The notes under the pieces: model-generated
Database searches by the model: none
The model's input: the letters and a program-made list of their open reading frames with translations, nothing else
Told to the model about the DNA's origin: nothing
In this document: positions 33,917 through 42,944 of the stretch, piece by piece
Position numbering within the stretch: the stretch's first letter is position 1
How the letters are laid out: each line of letters opens with the position of its first letter
Program-made: the position numbers and the translations under genes
Assembly (NCBI GenBank): GCA_015233045.1
Contig: JADFYL010000003.1
Coordinates: 1 to 46,483, forward strand
From: Nitrospirota bacterium
GTDB lineage: Bacteria; Nitrospirota; Thermodesulfovibrionia; Thermodesulfovibrionales; Magnetobacteriaceae
DNA: 46,483 bases
Direction: 5' to 3'

Positions 33917-34576
33917 ATGAACCTTAGAGATGTGAGCTTTTTCAGCGTCCTGTCTGATGAGGATGTCGTGGAGATAAAACCCTATTTCCAAAGCGTGACC
34001 CACAGGAAGAAGGAGATGATATTTTCTGAGGGTGACCGTTCTGACTGGCTTTATATTGTCTCAAAGGGTAAGATAAAAATCACCAGACAATCGCAGGACG
34101 GCAAAGAACTCATTCTTGAGCTAATCCAGGCCAATGAGCTTTTCGGGGCGGTTGCGGCCTTTAAGGGGTTTCCCTATCCGGCCAACGCCGTTGCGATGGA
34201 GCCTTCGACGGTACTTAAAATCTCGCGCAAGGACCTCTTTAAAATCATTGACAGATTTCCAAGCGTGATGTTTTCGATTGCCTCTATGCTTGGTGACAGG
34301 ATGAAAAACTCCCATGACACACTAAAGAACATTGCCCTTGAGCGTGTTGAAAGCCGCATTGCCTCACTGCTTCTCAAACTTGCGGTAAAATCCTCACCTG
34401 ATGCCCTGCACATTGATTTGAAACTCACTAAGCAGGACATTGCCGACATGGCCGGTACGACGGTTGAGACGTCCATTCGCACGATAAGCAAATTCAAGCA
34501 GCTTGGCCTTATCACAGAGAAGAAGGGCTCGTTCATCATTAAAGACCCCGACGGCCTTAGCCTGTTTGGACATTAG
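33917..34576 (+). CDS. Crp/Fnr-family transcription regulator
   Basis: 219 residues: cyclic-nucleotide-binding-like beta barrel (about 10-125), long dimer helix, and Crp-type HTH (LTKQDIADMAGTTVETSIRTI, recognition helix with E and R as in Fnr/Crp). There is no cysteine in the whole protein, so an Fnr-type iron-sulfur cluster is excluded; a heme (Dnr type) or a nucleotide effector remains possible. It is the only complete DNA-binding regulator in the signalling island and lies in a probable operon with the REC-GGDEF gene. It is convergent with a small heme-copper-oxidase-like membrane protein. Confidence 0.9.
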   Translation: MNLRDVSFFSVLSDEDVVEIKPYFQSVTHRKKEMIFSEGDRSDWLYIVSKGKIKITRQSQDGKELILELIQANELFGAVAAFKGFPYPANAVAMEPSTVLKISRKDLFKIIDRFPSVMFSIASMLGDRMKNSHDTLKNIALERVESRIASLLLKLAVKSSPDALHIDLKLTKQDIADMAGTTVETSIRTISKFKQLGLITEKKGSFIIKDPDGLSLFGH

Positions 34577-34587
34577 ATAAAGGCCGA

Positions 34588-34636
34588 CGAGATTTACGGG
34601 GTGAAGGGGGGGTTACCCCCCCTTCGTCGTTAATCC
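34588..34636 (-). repeat. Dispersed palindromic repeat, copy D (module 1 only, inverted)
   Basis: The 10-bp stem with loop at 34603-34625 and both flanks (GGATTAACGAC and CCCCGTAAATCTC on the minus strand) match copy A. Module 2 is missing. It lies between two convergent genes, 8 bases from the end of the minus-strand one. Confidence 0.85.
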
Positions 34637-34644
34637 TTTATTCT

Positions 34645-35031
34645 TTAAGCCGTATGTTCCGGTTTTGGAACCAAAGTTGCCAGCATATTATATACAAACA
34701 GCATAATTGACGCGGCTTCCATGAGGCCAAATATGGCGCTGTAAGGGGAGATTGTATAGCATACAACCATGCCGATTAATCCTATGTTTGCGAGCCAGAA
34801 CTGGACCTCGGCCGCCTTGCGGCTTTTTATCACGCGACCGGCGAACCGGGGCAGCACATGATACCCCACGCCGTATATCATCATTGTTACCCAGCCTAAC
34901 AACATCAGATGCGAATGAACGAATTTCAATGTCAAATGGGCGGGCGAGGCCATCATCAGTATGCCGAACAATGACGATATCCCCAGATACACAACGCTTG
35001 CAATTATGAAATTCTTTACATAACTATCCAT
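34645..35031 (-). CDS. Small four-helix membrane protein resembling heme-copper oxidase subunit I segments
   Basis: 128 residues with four membrane segments (about 8-28, 40-60, 78-95, 98-120). The second helix reads FVHSHLMLLGWVTMMIYGVGYHVLPRF, with His39, His41 and His58; similar HxH-LGW-GxxYxxLPR words occur in cytochrome cbb3 oxidase subunit I and NnrS-like proteins. The protein is far too short to be an oxidase. It may be a heme-binding or NO/oxygen-linked membrane protein. Convergent with a Cys-free Crp/Fnr regulator; a functional link is only suggested by position. Confidence 0.65.
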   Translation of the reverse strand: MDSYVKNFIIASVVYLGISSLFGILMMASPAHLTLKFVHSHLMLLGWVTMMIYGVGYHVLPRFAGRVIKSRKAAEVQFWLANIGLIGMVVCYTISPYSAIFGLMEAASIMLFVYNMLATLVPKPEHTA

Positions 35032-35101
35032 CTCTCATTCCTCCACTAAGTAGTATTTAATCTATACTACCAGTTCGCATGAGACAATACCATGATAAAT
35101 A

Positions 35102-35920
35102 TCATAAACGGTTAACAAGGGCATCCCTCATAACGTCAATGGGGGCTTTGGTATTCGTCCAGAGTTCAAACGCAAGGACACCCTGCCAAAAGAGCATACC
35201 GAGGCCGTTTACCGTTTGGCAGTTTAGTTTCTTTGCCTCAACAAGAAGCGGCGTGTCCTTATAAATAACGTCGCATACGACAAGACCTTCTCTTAGTAAT
35301 GTCTTATTGATAGGAAGCGGGTCGCCGGGGTGAAGCCCGAGCGGGGTAGCGTTTATTAATATGTCCGAGTTGTTTATGGCATCAGTTGATACCTCGGCAT
35401 AGACATCAGGACTTACTTTTTTTAATTCGCGTACAAGGGAGTTTATTTTTGGCGTGTCGGTATCGAAAATCCTTAATACAGCCGCCTCTTTTGCTATGTA
35501 ATATGTTAAGGCCCTTGCCGCGCCGCCTGCCCCGACCATAAAAACCCTCTTATTGTTTAAGGTGACGCCAGCCTCTTCCATGGATTTCATAAACCCGCGC
35601 CCGTCTGTATTGTGTCCTATCAGTTTGCCGTTAAAGTTTACAATCGTATTTACCGCCCCAATAAACCTTGCCTCTTCATGTATCTCGTCGAGGAATTGGA
35701 CGGCCTTTTCCTTGTATGGAATTGTAATATTCGCGCCAAGAAAGTTCAACGCGCGTATCCCGTGTATCGCATCTCCCAGCATATTAGGGGCAACTGGGAA
35801 CGCTAAGTAGCGGCAGTCCAGCCCGATTGCCTTAAACCCAGCGTTGTGCATGGCCGGAGAGAGGCTGTGCCCTACGGGGTTTCCTATAAGCCCCGCCAGT
35901 TTGGTATGTGCTGTAATCAT
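35102..35920 (-). CDS. aroE: Shikimate dehydrogenase
   Basis: 272 residues. Shikimate-binding GHSLSPAMHNAGF, the catalytic Lys70 in NITIPYK, Asn91 and Asp106 in GAVNTIV and HNTDGRGF, and an NADP-binding GAGGAARA loop (130-137) identify AroE, which reduces 3-dehydroshikimate to shikimate in aromatic amino-acid synthesis. GAGGAGGT lies 8 bases before ATG. It starts directly at the stop of the upstream radical-SAM gene, so the two are translationally close. Last gene of a six-gene minus-strand operon. Confidence 0.96.
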   Translation of the reverse strand: MITAHTKLAGLIGNPVGHSLSPAMHNAGFKAIGLDCRYLAFPVAPNMLGDAIHGIRALNFLGANITIPYKEKAVQFLDEIHEEARFIGAVNTIVNFNGKLIGHNTDGRGFMKSMEEAGVTLNNKRVFMVGAGGAARALTYYIAKEAAVLRIFDTDTPKINSLVRELKKVSPDVYAEVSTDAINNSDILINATPLGLHPGDPLPINKTLLREGLVVCDVIYKDTPLLVEAKKLNCQTVNGLGMLFWQGVLAFELWTNTKAPIDVMRDALVNRL

Positions 35921-37198
35921 TTAATCTACCTCCTCAATAGCCTTTATCAGGCCTTCAAATGAAGACTCTATGATTTTTGTCTTTACGCCGAGAGCCTCTT
36001 CCACAAAATCTGTTGTCGTGTCATCGAGGAACACGCTTTGACCGTCGCGCAGCGTTACATCAGGGATAAAAATTATCTCATCCGCCCGCCCCATGAAGGA
36101 ACGCACAATGTCTCTGCCTGTAAGGAGGCCGGTTACGGTTACAGTTGTGCCGAAAAACTGATTCTCTACGGGGACTACCCGTAAATCTACCCCGGTCCTC
36201 TTCTTTAATTTCTCTGATAATTTCTTTAGGTATGGATAGAACGATGTGCCGGTTAACAGCGATATGGGAGTTTTTGGTACGTGTTTTAGTTTCTTAAATT
36301 TCCCGGCCCGATGTAAGAACTCTGGCACCATGCCAACGCCATTTTCTTTTTGGGGCAGCTCGCCATAGTCTTTCAGGGGAGGGAAGGGGGCCTCGCCTTT
36401 CAGGTACAGCTCATCGGCGGCATAGACAAGCTGCTCACCGTGTTTTTTAAGGAATTTCTTTTGAAACGCCTCAATTATCGAAAGAGCGCCTGTAGCGTCC
36501 TCTTTTGTGACAGGGCTCATCTTTTTATTCCCATAGACGGTTAACCCCACGGGCACTACGGCTATTGACGACAGGTATGGATAGAACTTTCTCAGGTCAG
36601 TTATTGTGTGCTCAAGGTCGCTGCCGTCATTGTAACCGGGGCAGAGGACTATCTGTGCGTGCAGTTTTATCTTGTTTTTTGTCAAGAACCGGATTTCCTT
36701 TAAAACCTCTCCCGCCTTTGCGTTGCCAATCAGCTTTTTCCTGATCTCTTCGTTTGTGGAGTGAACGGAAACGTAGAGCGGACTGAGCCTCTGCTCTATA
36801 ATCCTTCGCCTATCTGTGTCGCTCAAATTGGTAAGCGTTATATAACTTCCATAGAGAAACGACATCCGGTAGTCTTCGTCTTTGATGTAGAGGGTCTTTC
36901 TCAGCCCTTTGGGGAGTTGATTGACGAAACAGAATAGGCAGCGGTTCTTGCATATTGATATTTTAAAGGATTTAAGCTCCAGCCCCAGACATCTGCCTTC
37001 GGCCTTAGTGATTGTTTTTTCAAATATTTTTCCCCTTCTTTTGAGCAGCAGGGAGAATTCCTCATCGTTTGAATAGAACATGAGGTCTATTTCGTCAGCG
37101 ATTGTGTGTCCGTTTATGGAGATTAACTCATCCCCAATCCTGAGTCCGGCCTCATGAGCCAGTGAACCGCCTATGACCGCAGCTATTGTGCTAGGCAT
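35921..37198 (-). CDS. PDZ-radical SAM protein of the DUF512 family
   Basis: About 425 residues. An N-terminal PDZ-like domain (GSLAHEAGLRIGDELISING) precedes a radical-SAM Cys cluster C-x3-C-x2-C in CKNRCLFCFVNQLPKG (Cys87, Cys91, Cys94 counted from the TTG at 37210), then KDEDYRMSFLYGSYITLTNL, a hallmark of DUF512 proteins, and the C-terminal DUF512 domain. The biological reaction is not established. The start is TTG 37210 or ATG 37198; both overlap the pgsA end, and I choose ATG. It is encoded in an operon with pgsA and aroE. Confidence 0.85.
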   Translation of the reverse strand: MPSTIAAVIGGSLAHEAGLRIGDELISINGHTIADEIDLMFYSNDEEFSLLLKRRGKIFEKTITKAEGRCLGLELKSFKISICKNRCLFCFVNQLPKGLRKTLYIKDEDYRMSFLYGSYITLTNLSDTDRRRIIEQRLSPLYVSVHSTNEEIRKKLIGNAKAGEVLKEIRFLTKNKIKLHAQIVLCPGYNDGSDLEHTITDLRKFYPYLSSIAVVPVGLTVYGNKKMSPVTKEDATGALSIIEAFQKKFLKKHGEQLVYAADELYLKGEAPFPPLKDYGELPQKENGVGMVPEFLHRAGKFKKLKHVPKTPISLLTGTSFYPYLKKLSEKLKKRTGVDLRVVPVENQFFGTTVTVTGLLTGRDIVRSFMGRADEIIFIPDVTLRDGQSVFLDDTTTDFVEEALGVKTKIIESSFEGLIKAIEEVD

Positions 37199-37727
37199 TG
37201 TTGTAGACAAGCCCCTTTATGATGTAATACAGCCCTGAGGCAACCGTCAGGATGGTTGTAACCCAAATCAACACAGCCGGGTCTGGCAGCAACTGCTGAA
37301 AGTTAATTCTCAATAAAATATAAGCCAAAAGTATCATCTGTGCCGCTATGGCCGATTTCCCCAGTATGCTTGGCCTTATGAATACTACATGGTGTATCAT
37401 ATAAAACAAGACCCAGCCCAAAAGCACAATCAGGTCGCGGCTTATTATGGAGATTGTCAGCCATGTGGGGACCCACCCGTATATAGCAAACAAGATGAAG
37501 GATGTTATAAGTAAAAACTTGTCGGCCATAGGGTCAAGAAATTGTCCAAGCCTCGTCTGCTTATTTGTAACGCGGGCAATCAGGCCGTCGAGGGCGTCAG
37601 TGATGGAGGCCGCGACAAATACCGCAAGGGCGATGTCATACCTCTTGTAAATCAGCGTAGAGGCAAAAAACGGTATTGCCACTATCCGTAACAGTGTCAG
37701 TGTGTTTGGTATGTTTAGTACGCCCAT
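37191..37727 (-). CDS. pgsA: CDP-diacylglycerol--glycerol-3-phosphate 3-phosphatidyltransferase
   Basis: About 178 residues from ATG 37727; GGTGA lies directly upstream, and a TTG at 37739 is possible. The CDP-alcohol phosphotransferase motif D-A-L-D-G-x2-A-R-x8-G-x3-D-x3-D is complete in DALDGLIARVTNKQTRLGQF plus LDPMAD. Several membrane segments follow. PgsA makes phosphatidylglycerol phosphate in the inner membrane. It overlaps its neighbours on both sides and lies in the aroE-rpe operon. Confidence 0.93.
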   Translation of the reverse strand: MGVLNIPNTLTLLRIVAIPFFASTLIYKRYDIALAVFVAASITDALDGLIARVTNKQTRLGQFLDPMADKFLLITSFILFAIYGWVPTWLTISIISRDLIVLLGWVLFYMIHHVVFIRPSILGKSAIAAQMILLAYILLRINFQQLLPDPAVLIWVTTILTVASGLYYIIKGLVYNNA

Positions 37728-37735
37728 ATTCACCT

Positions 37736-38821
37736 TCAAGGTATATTTAATGGTATTGACTCGCCTTCTAATTCCCGAATCCCGATTGTCTTATAGCATT
37801 GGGCCGTGCCGGTTTCCGTCATAATAGAGCGGAGTTTAAGCGCGTGGCAGCCCTCTAACTGTAAGGAATATATGCCCGCGTTATTAACCGCCCTCTGAAG
37901 CGGACGTTTATACTGCCCCAGGTGCCTGTATAAATATCGGGCCTGACAAATGCCAAGGTCGGCGTATATTGAGCCGCGCACGTCGAGTGTCTTTTTAAAG
38001 CGCGCGGCGGCCGCCTTGAAGAAATCCTCGCCGGATATGACATCAGATACCATCAGCTTTAACATCCCAATGCTCCACAGCGTGTATGCGGAGCTTACCG
38101 TGTCGCCAATCTTGCCGTACATATTGAGGGCTGTCTTAAGATGTCTAAGCCCATCGCCATATGAAAGCTTCATCCTCAGGGCGTTGCCTATGCCGCAGTG
38201 CGAATATGCCGTGCCAAAGCGGTCTTTATTTGAAGAGAATATATTGCCGGCGTTGGTATAACATCGAAGCGATTCGTCGTACAGGCCTTTCATGCGATAT
38301 GCCCCGCCGAGGCCGCATTGGCAGTATCCGGTGCCGGAGGCGTCATTGAGGGCGTTAAACATCCCCTCCGCCGTGGTAAAAGCCTCTATTGAGCCGTTAA
38401 TATCGCCCTTCACACGCAGCGTACCCGCAAGCGCCCATGTGCTGAAGGCAGCCCCGGCGTGGTCGCCTAACTCCTCGTAACGCGCCCTTATCTGTGTTAT
38501 ATCATTGAGGGCTTCCTGCCAGTGGCCAAGAGCGCGTCTTGAGAGCGCCCCGCCAAGCCGGGCGTCGAGTGCGGCATCCTCTATTGACGCCTCATAGGCC
38601 GTCGCCGCCGCCTTGGCGTAATTTTTTGCGGCAGTCTTATAATTTCCCGTCATTCGCTGTGTGTCCGCGATTGAGGTAAGACACCCAATGTACAGGCGGT
38701 TGTTGGGTGCCTCTTCTTTAAGGGCGGCCTTAAGCGCGGCCCTTAGGACTTTGGCCGCTTCGGCGTAGTTTGATTTGCCGCTTAGGTATTGTGCCCTTGC
38801 AATGAGAGTTCTAGCGTCCAT
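37736..38821 (-). CDS. Tetratricopeptide-repeat protein
   Basis: 361 residues, cytosolic, made of TPR-like units from the N-terminus to about residue 300, with repeated Y-x2-CG-x-G-x2-YRMKG-like helices (SGTGYCQCGLGGAYRMKGL and FGTAYSHCGIGNALRMKLS). Cys residues recur at the same place in several units. It overlaps rpe by 11 bases and pgsA by a few. No specific family recognised; a scaffold for protein contacts is likely. Confidence 0.8.
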   Translation of the reverse strand: MDARTLIARAQYLSGKSNYAEAAKVLRAALKAALKEEAPNNRLYIGCLTSIADTQRMTGNYKTAAKNYAKAAATAYEASIEDAALDARLGGALSRRALGHWQEALNDITQIRARYEELGDHAGAAFSTWALAGTLRVKGDINGSIEAFTTAEGMFNALNDASGTGYCQCGLGGAYRMKGLYDESLRCYTNAGNIFSSNKDRFGTAYSHCGIGNALRMKLSYGDGLRHLKTALNMYGKIGDTVSSAYTLWSIGMLKLMVSDVISGEDFFKAAAARFKKTLDVRGSIYADLGICQARYLYRHLGQYKRPLQRAVNNAGIYSLQLEGCHALKLRSIMTETGTAQCYKTIGIRELEGESIPLNIP

Positions 38822-39479
38822 ACGGGTTTGTCTTTTCCTTTACGGCCTTAATGGTTTCCTTATAGTTTTTTGAATTATAAAAGGCGGAGCCCATGACCAA
38901 TACGTCTGCCCCTGCGGCGGCAATATCCGCGGCGTTGCCAACTGTTACGCCGCCGTCCACCTCTATTTTCACATCGGTGAGGCCTTTTTGAGTTATCATA
39001 GATTTCAGGGCGGCAATTTTTTTGAGTGAATGGGGGATAAAACGCTGCCCGCCAAAGCCCGGATTTACCGACATCAGCATGACTACGTCGGCGTCTTGTA
39101 GGGTGTCCTCCAGAGCCGATACAGGAGTGGATGGATTTATGGAGACGCCCGCCTTTGCCCCTAGTAACTTGATCAGGTTTAGTGTGCTGTTGAGATGGCT
39201 GTCCGCCTCATAGTGGACGGTGAGAATATCCGCCCCCGCGTCAACGAAATTCCTTATAAATCTGTTTGGCCGCTCTATCATCAAATGTACGTCAAGGGGC
39301 AGCGTGGCGGCCTTCTTGATCTGTTCCACAATAAAATATCCGATTGTAATGTTGGGGACGAAGCCGCCGTCCATGACGTCAATGTGAAAAAAATCTGCCC
39401 CGGCCTCTTCGGTTTCTCTGATTTCTTTGCCTAATTCCAAAAAATTAGCAGACAATATAGACGGTGCTGTCAGGACCAT
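38811..39479 (-). CDS. rpe: Ribulose-phosphate 3-epimerase
   Basis: 222 residues, TIM-barrel. PSILSANFLELGKE, HIDVMDGGFVPNITIG, DVHLMIERP, MSVNPGFGGQRFIP and EVDGGV are the standard Rpe motifs, with metal-binding His and Asp residues in them. It interconverts ribulose- and xylulose-5-phosphate in the pentose phosphate pathway. GAGGAG lies 8 bases before the ATG. It is downstream of the PASTA gene, an arrangement common in many bacteria. Confidence 0.97.
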   Translation of the reverse strand: MVLTAPSILSANFLELGKEIRETEEAGADFFHIDVMDGGFVPNITIGYFIVEQIKKAATLPLDVHLMIERPNRFIRNFVDAGADILTVHYEADSHLNSTLNLIKLLGAKAGVSINPSTPVSALEDTLQDADVVMLMSVNPGFGGQRFIPHSLKKIAALKSMITQKGLTDVKIEVDGGVTVGNAADIAAAGADVLVMGSAFYNSKNYKETIKAVKEKTNPYGR

Positions 39480-39481
39480 AA

Positions 39482-40186
39482 TTATTGCTCCTCTTTTTCT
39501 TTAGTGGCAGACATTATCACATGGATTAGGCCGCCCTGCGTTACTGTTGTCCCGGGGGTGGGGGATTGGCTTGTTATGTGTCCAGCCGTGCCTGTAATAT
39601 CTATTTTCAGGCCAACAGATGCCGCAAGCTGTTCTGCCTGTGCCTTGTCCTTACCTGTGAAATCAGGGCAATAGTACGTTGTGGCAACTGGTCCCTTACT
39701 CACAATCAGCGTTATGTCATTGCCGCTCCTCTCATCCGGCCCCGGCCTCTGCGATATTACCATTCCCTGTCCTACGGTGTCTGAGTGTACCTCTATTACC
39801 TTGCTTATCTTCACCTTGCTCTGGGCCACCGTTTCCTCTGCCTGCTGCAGCGCGATCCCCCTCAGGTCTCCCATGAACTGATAGCGCGGCCCCTTGCTCA
39901 TCAACACGGAGACCGTCCGCCCCTCTTTTATCTTATTGCCAGACGGTATGTTTTGTTTCACTATATGGCCTGCCGGCACTATGGGGTCATAGTCCTCCCC
40001 TTCAACTCTTAAATAGAGCCTCATGCCGCTTAACGCCTCATTTGCCTCTACAAGATTTTTTAATTTCAAATCCGGCACCTCAACGCTTTTACTCGTTGTC
40101 AGGAGGGCGAATGTCACATAACCAGCCAAAACCGATATGGCGATAAACAAGATCAAAAAAACCGTCAACCTTACCAGAGTTCTCAT
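39482..40186 (-). CDS. PASTA-domain envelope protein
   Basis: 234 residues: one N-terminal membrane segment (about 7-30, LTVFLILFIAISVLAGYVTF) and three PASTA units (VEVPDLKLKNLVEANEAL, FMGDLRGIALQQAEETV and YYCPDFTGKDKAQAEQLA). No kinase or penicillin-binding domain is attached. PASTA units bind peptidoglycan fragments or beta-lactam-like ligands in Ser/Thr kinases and PBP2x; in Gram-negatives such stand-alone proteins next to rpe are widespread, with unclear roles. First gene of the minus-strand operon. Confidence 0.88.
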   Translation of the reverse strand: MRTLVRLTVFLILFIAISVLAGYVTFALLTTSKSVEVPDLKLKNLVEANEALSGMRLYLRVEGEDYDPIVPAGHIVKQNIPSGNKIKEGRTVSVLMSKGPRYQFMGDLRGIALQQAEETVAQSKVKISKVIEVHSDTVGQGMVISQRPGPDERSGNDITLIVSKGPVATTYYCPDFTGKDKAQAEQLAASVGLKIDITGTAGHITSQSPTPGTTVTQGGLIHVIMSATKEKEEQ

Positions 40187-40275
40187 CGTTTAGCTTTACA
40201 GTATGACATCCCCTTCATCCTCTGAGTCCATAGTTCGCGGCCTCCCGCAGCCCAAACGCGGAGACACCCCGCTAA

Positions 40276-40305
40276 AGAATACACGACTTGGGTGCGTTTT
40301 ATCAA
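40276..40305 (-). promoter_or_regulatory. Sigma-70-type promoter of the PASTA-rpe-aroE operon
   Basis: On the minus strand TTGATA (40305-40300) and TATTCT (40281-40276) are 18 bases apart. The transcript would start about 80 bases before the PASTA gene start. Confidence 0.5.
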
Positions 40306-40356
40306 GTGTCTTATGTGAAAAATTGAGTGGTTTTTTTTCAATCGCACGATCAACCT

Positions 40357-40371
40357 TTAGCAAGGCGCTAA
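40357..40371. promoter_or_regulatory. Inverted repeat TTAGC-N5-GCTAA before clpC
   Basis: A 15-base imperfect palindrome stands 9 bases before the -35 box of clpC. The half-sites equal the ends of the CIRCE heat-shock element, but the full CIRCE (nine-base arms, nine-base gap) is not present. Possible operator. Confidence 0.35.
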
Positions 40372-40379
40372 GATAATTA

Positions 40380-40409
40380 TTGACATTGTCCTGTAAAAAC
40401 AGTTATTTT
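40380..40409 (+). promoter_or_regulatory. Sigma-70-type promoter of clpC
   Basis: A perfect TTGACA (40380-40385) and TATTTT (40404-40409), 18 bases apart. The leader would be about 85 nt and would contain the 23-codon ORF. Confidence 0.5.
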
Positions 40410-40435
40410 ATATACGGAAGAGGGAAGTATCGCGT

Positions 40436-40507
40436 GTGAATGAGGATGTTAACGCTGTGGCTGGGCTAGTAAAAGAGGCGGCGAAAGAGGTGCCAATAGA
40501 TGTTTGA
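40436..40507 (+). CDS. 23-residue upstream ORF overlapping the clpC start
   Basis: GTG 40436 with GAGGGAAG about 8 bases upstream opens a 23-codon frame ([20 protein letters not shown] then IDV) that ends at TGA 40505-40507, overlapping the first codons of clpC. It could be a leader ORF for translational coupling or a remnant of a lost gene. There is no family match by eye; GTG may also be chance. Confidence 0.35.
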   Translation: MNEDVNAVAGLVKEAAKEVPIDV

Positions 40508-42944
40508 GAAATTTACTGAAAGAGGAAGAAAAATAATCATATATGCCAAGGAAGAGGCTGAAAACAGGCAGAACGATTATCTTGGAACAGAACACCTGCT
40601 CCTTGCCATACTAAGGGACAAAGACGGCCTGCCAGTGGCCATCCTAAGGAAGATGGGCCTTTCTACGGAACATATCAGAATTGAGGTGGAGCGCAATCTG
40701 CCCGCGGGGACGAATCTCCTGACCTTTGGAGAGATACCGTTTACGCCGCGCGCAAAGAAGGTGCTTGAGCTGTCAGTTGAAGAGGCGCGGCTCCTTGGCC
40801 ATAATTACATTGGGAGCGAGCATTTGTTGCTTGGGTTGATAAGAGAAGACGAGGGGATAGGCGGTAAGATATTAAGGAATCTTGGGGCAAATCTACTGGG
40901 GGCGAGGCAGCTTACAATAAATCTCTCCATGCGCACACAGGCCTTTACCAAGATGAAAAGAAACACAACCCCCGCGCTTAACGAGTTTGGCCGTGACCTG
41001 ACGGCAATGGCGCAGGAGGGCATTCTTGACCCTGTCATCGGCAGAGAGGACGAGGTTGAGAGGATTCTCCAGATCCTTGGGCGCAGGATAAAAAATAACC
41101 CGGCGATAATCGGCGGCCCCGGCGTGGGCAAGACCGCCATTGTGGAGGGCCTCGCGCAGAAAATAGCCTCCGGCGATATACCAGAAAACCTCGCAGGCAA
41201 GAGGATAATCGCCCTTGACCTTGGCGCCCTCATAGCCGGCACGAAGTACAGGGGACAGTTTGAGGAACGCCTGAAGGTAATAATGAAAGAGATAAAGCAA
41301 TCTGACAATGTCATCTTATTTGTTGACGAGCTGCACACGTTAATCGGCGCTGGGGCTGCCGAGGGTTCAGTAGATGCCTCAAGCATGTTAAAGCCGGCGC
41401 TCTCAAGGGGTGAGATACAGTGCATTGGGGCAACCACCTCGGCGGAGTTCAGAAAATATATTGAGAAAGACGGCGCCCTTGAGCGCAGATTCCAGCCTAT
41501 TTATATTGAGCCACCCACGGTTGAGGATACGGTAAAAATACTTGCCGGCCTTAGAAACAGATACGAAAGCCACCACGGCGTGAAACTTGCCGATGACGCG
41601 TTGGCGTCAGCGGCGCGGCTTTCAGACCTATATATATCGGACAGAAATCTCCCCGACAAGGCCATAGACGTTATTGACGAAACAGGCTCAAGGATTAAAC
41701 TTAAGAGGTTCACGCCTCCCTTAGAGCTTAAGGATATAGAGAAGGACCTTGGTAGGCTAAACAAGGAAAAGACCCTCTTTCTTCGCCTTAATGATATTGA
41801 AAAGGCGGCCTCAATCAGGGGTGAAGAGGAGAAGCTAAAGCGCATCTATGACTCCATACAGAGGAAATGGCAGGAGAACCTCAACAGCGAAGTCCCTGTT
41901 ATTATCGAAGAGGACATAACATACACGGTGTCAAAGATGACCGGTATACCGCTGTCCAGATTAGAAGAGAAGGAGACCGAACGCCTTCTGAACATGGAAG
42001 AGGAGATACACAAAAGGGTGATCTCGCAAAACGAGGCCATCGCTGCCATAAGCAGGGCAATCAGGCGTTCACGCGCTGGCATAAAGAGCAGAAAAAAGCC
42101 CGTTGGGTCGTTCTTCTTTTTGGGACCTACGGGCGTTGGCAAGACAGAACTGGCAAAGGCCCTTGCTGAGTTTCTCTTTAACGACGAGAAGGCGCTCATT
42201 AAGATAGATATGTCCGAGTACATGGAGAGGTTTAACGTGTCAAAACTAACCGGCGCGCCTCCGGGGTATATTGGTTATGAAGAGGGTGGGCAGCTTACCG
42301 AGAAAGTCAGGAAGAAACCCTATTCGGTGTTGCTCTTTGACGAGATAGAAAAGGCTCACCATGATGTCTTTAACGTCCTTCTACAGATACTCGACGAAGG
42401 GGTGATCACAGATAATTACGGCAGAAAGGTGGACTTTAAAAATACCGTCATCATCATGACATCGAATCTTGGCGCAAGAATTATTGAGAAATCAACTCCA
42501 CTTGGATTCCAGAGGAATGCGAAGCTGGACGTTTACTCGAAGATCAAAGACAACGTCATGGACGAACTTAAAAAGACATTTAATCCTGAGTTCATCAACA
42601 GGGTTGACGACATTATCGTATTCCATCCGCTGGACAAGCCTGACCTCTACGCAATCATTGACTTGCTGATAGAGGAGACGAACTTGCAGCTTATTGACCA
42701 TGATATTGCAATTGAGCTTTCTGACGAGGTCAGGGAATGGATTGTCGAAAAATATTACCAGCCCGCCTATGGGGCAAGACCGATGAGGCGAGCCATTCAG
42801 AAGGAGATAGACGACCCGCTTTCTGAGGAGATACTAAGGGGCAGATTTAAGGATGTCCAGACAGTAAGAATAGTCCTCAGAGACAACACCCCTGTGTTTA
42901 TTGGGGTTGAAGAGATGCAGTACATACCGGCTGGTGTTAACTAG
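40500..42944 (+). CDS. clpC: Clp protease ATP-binding subunit ClpC
   Basis: 814 residues. Two Clp_N repeats (1-145), AAA+ domain 1 with Walker A GGPGVGKT near residue 205, a middle region with a UVR-like helix ([19 protein letters not shown]), AAA+ domain 2 with Walker A GPTGVGKT near 543, and the C-terminal D2-small domain. Length and middle domain match ClpC rather than ClpA or ClpB. It unfolds proteins for the ClpP protease. GAGGTG lies about 8 bases before the ATG. No ctsR, mcsA or mcsB genes are adjacent, unlike in Firmicutes. Confidence 0.95.
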   Translation: MFEKFTERGRKIIIYAKEEAENRQNDYLGTEHLLLAILRDKDGLPVAILRKMGLSTEHIRIEVERNLPAGTNLLTFGEIPFTPRAKKVLELSVEEARLLGHNYIGSEHLLLGLIREDEGIGGKILRNLGANLLGARQLTINLSMRTQAFTKMKRNTTPALNEFGRDLTAMAQEGILDPVIGREDEVERILQILGRRIKNNPAIIGGPGVGKTAIVEGLAQKIASGDIPENLAGKRIIALDLGALIAGTKYRGQFEERLKVIMKEIKQSDNVILFVDELHTLIGAGAAEGSVDASSMLKPALSRGEIQCIGATTSAEFRKYIEKDGALERRFQPIYIEPPTVEDTVKILAGLRNRYESHHGVKLADDALASAARLSDLYISDRNLPDKAIDVIDETGSRIKLKRFTPPLELKDIEKDLGRLNKEKTLFLRLNDIEKAASIRGEEEKLKRIYDSIQRKWQENLNSEVPVIIEEDITYTVSKMTGIPLSRLEEKETERLLNMEEEIHKRVISQNEAIAAISRAIRRSRAGIKSRKKPVGSFFFLGPTGVGKTELAKALAEFLFNDEKALIKIDMSEYMERFNVSKLTGAPPGYIGYEEGGQLTEKVRKKPYSVLLFDEIEKAHHDVFNVLLQILDEGVITDNYGRKVDFKNTVIIMTSNLGARIIEKSTPLGFQRNAKLDVYSKIKDNVMDELKKTFNPEFINRVDDIIVFHPLDKPDLYAIIDLLIEETNLQLIDHDIAIELSDEVREWIVEKYYQPAYGARPMRRAIQKEIDDPLSEEILRGRFKDVQTVRIVLRDNTPVFIGVEEMQYIPAGVN

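Larger units (their letters stand above)
40187..40499. other. 313-base divergent intergenic region with promoters of both operons
   Basis: No protein gene except a 23-residue ORF near the right end. It holds a minus-strand promoter, a plus-strand promoter, an inverted repeat and an eight-T run (40331-40338). See the separate entries. Confidence 0.6.
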
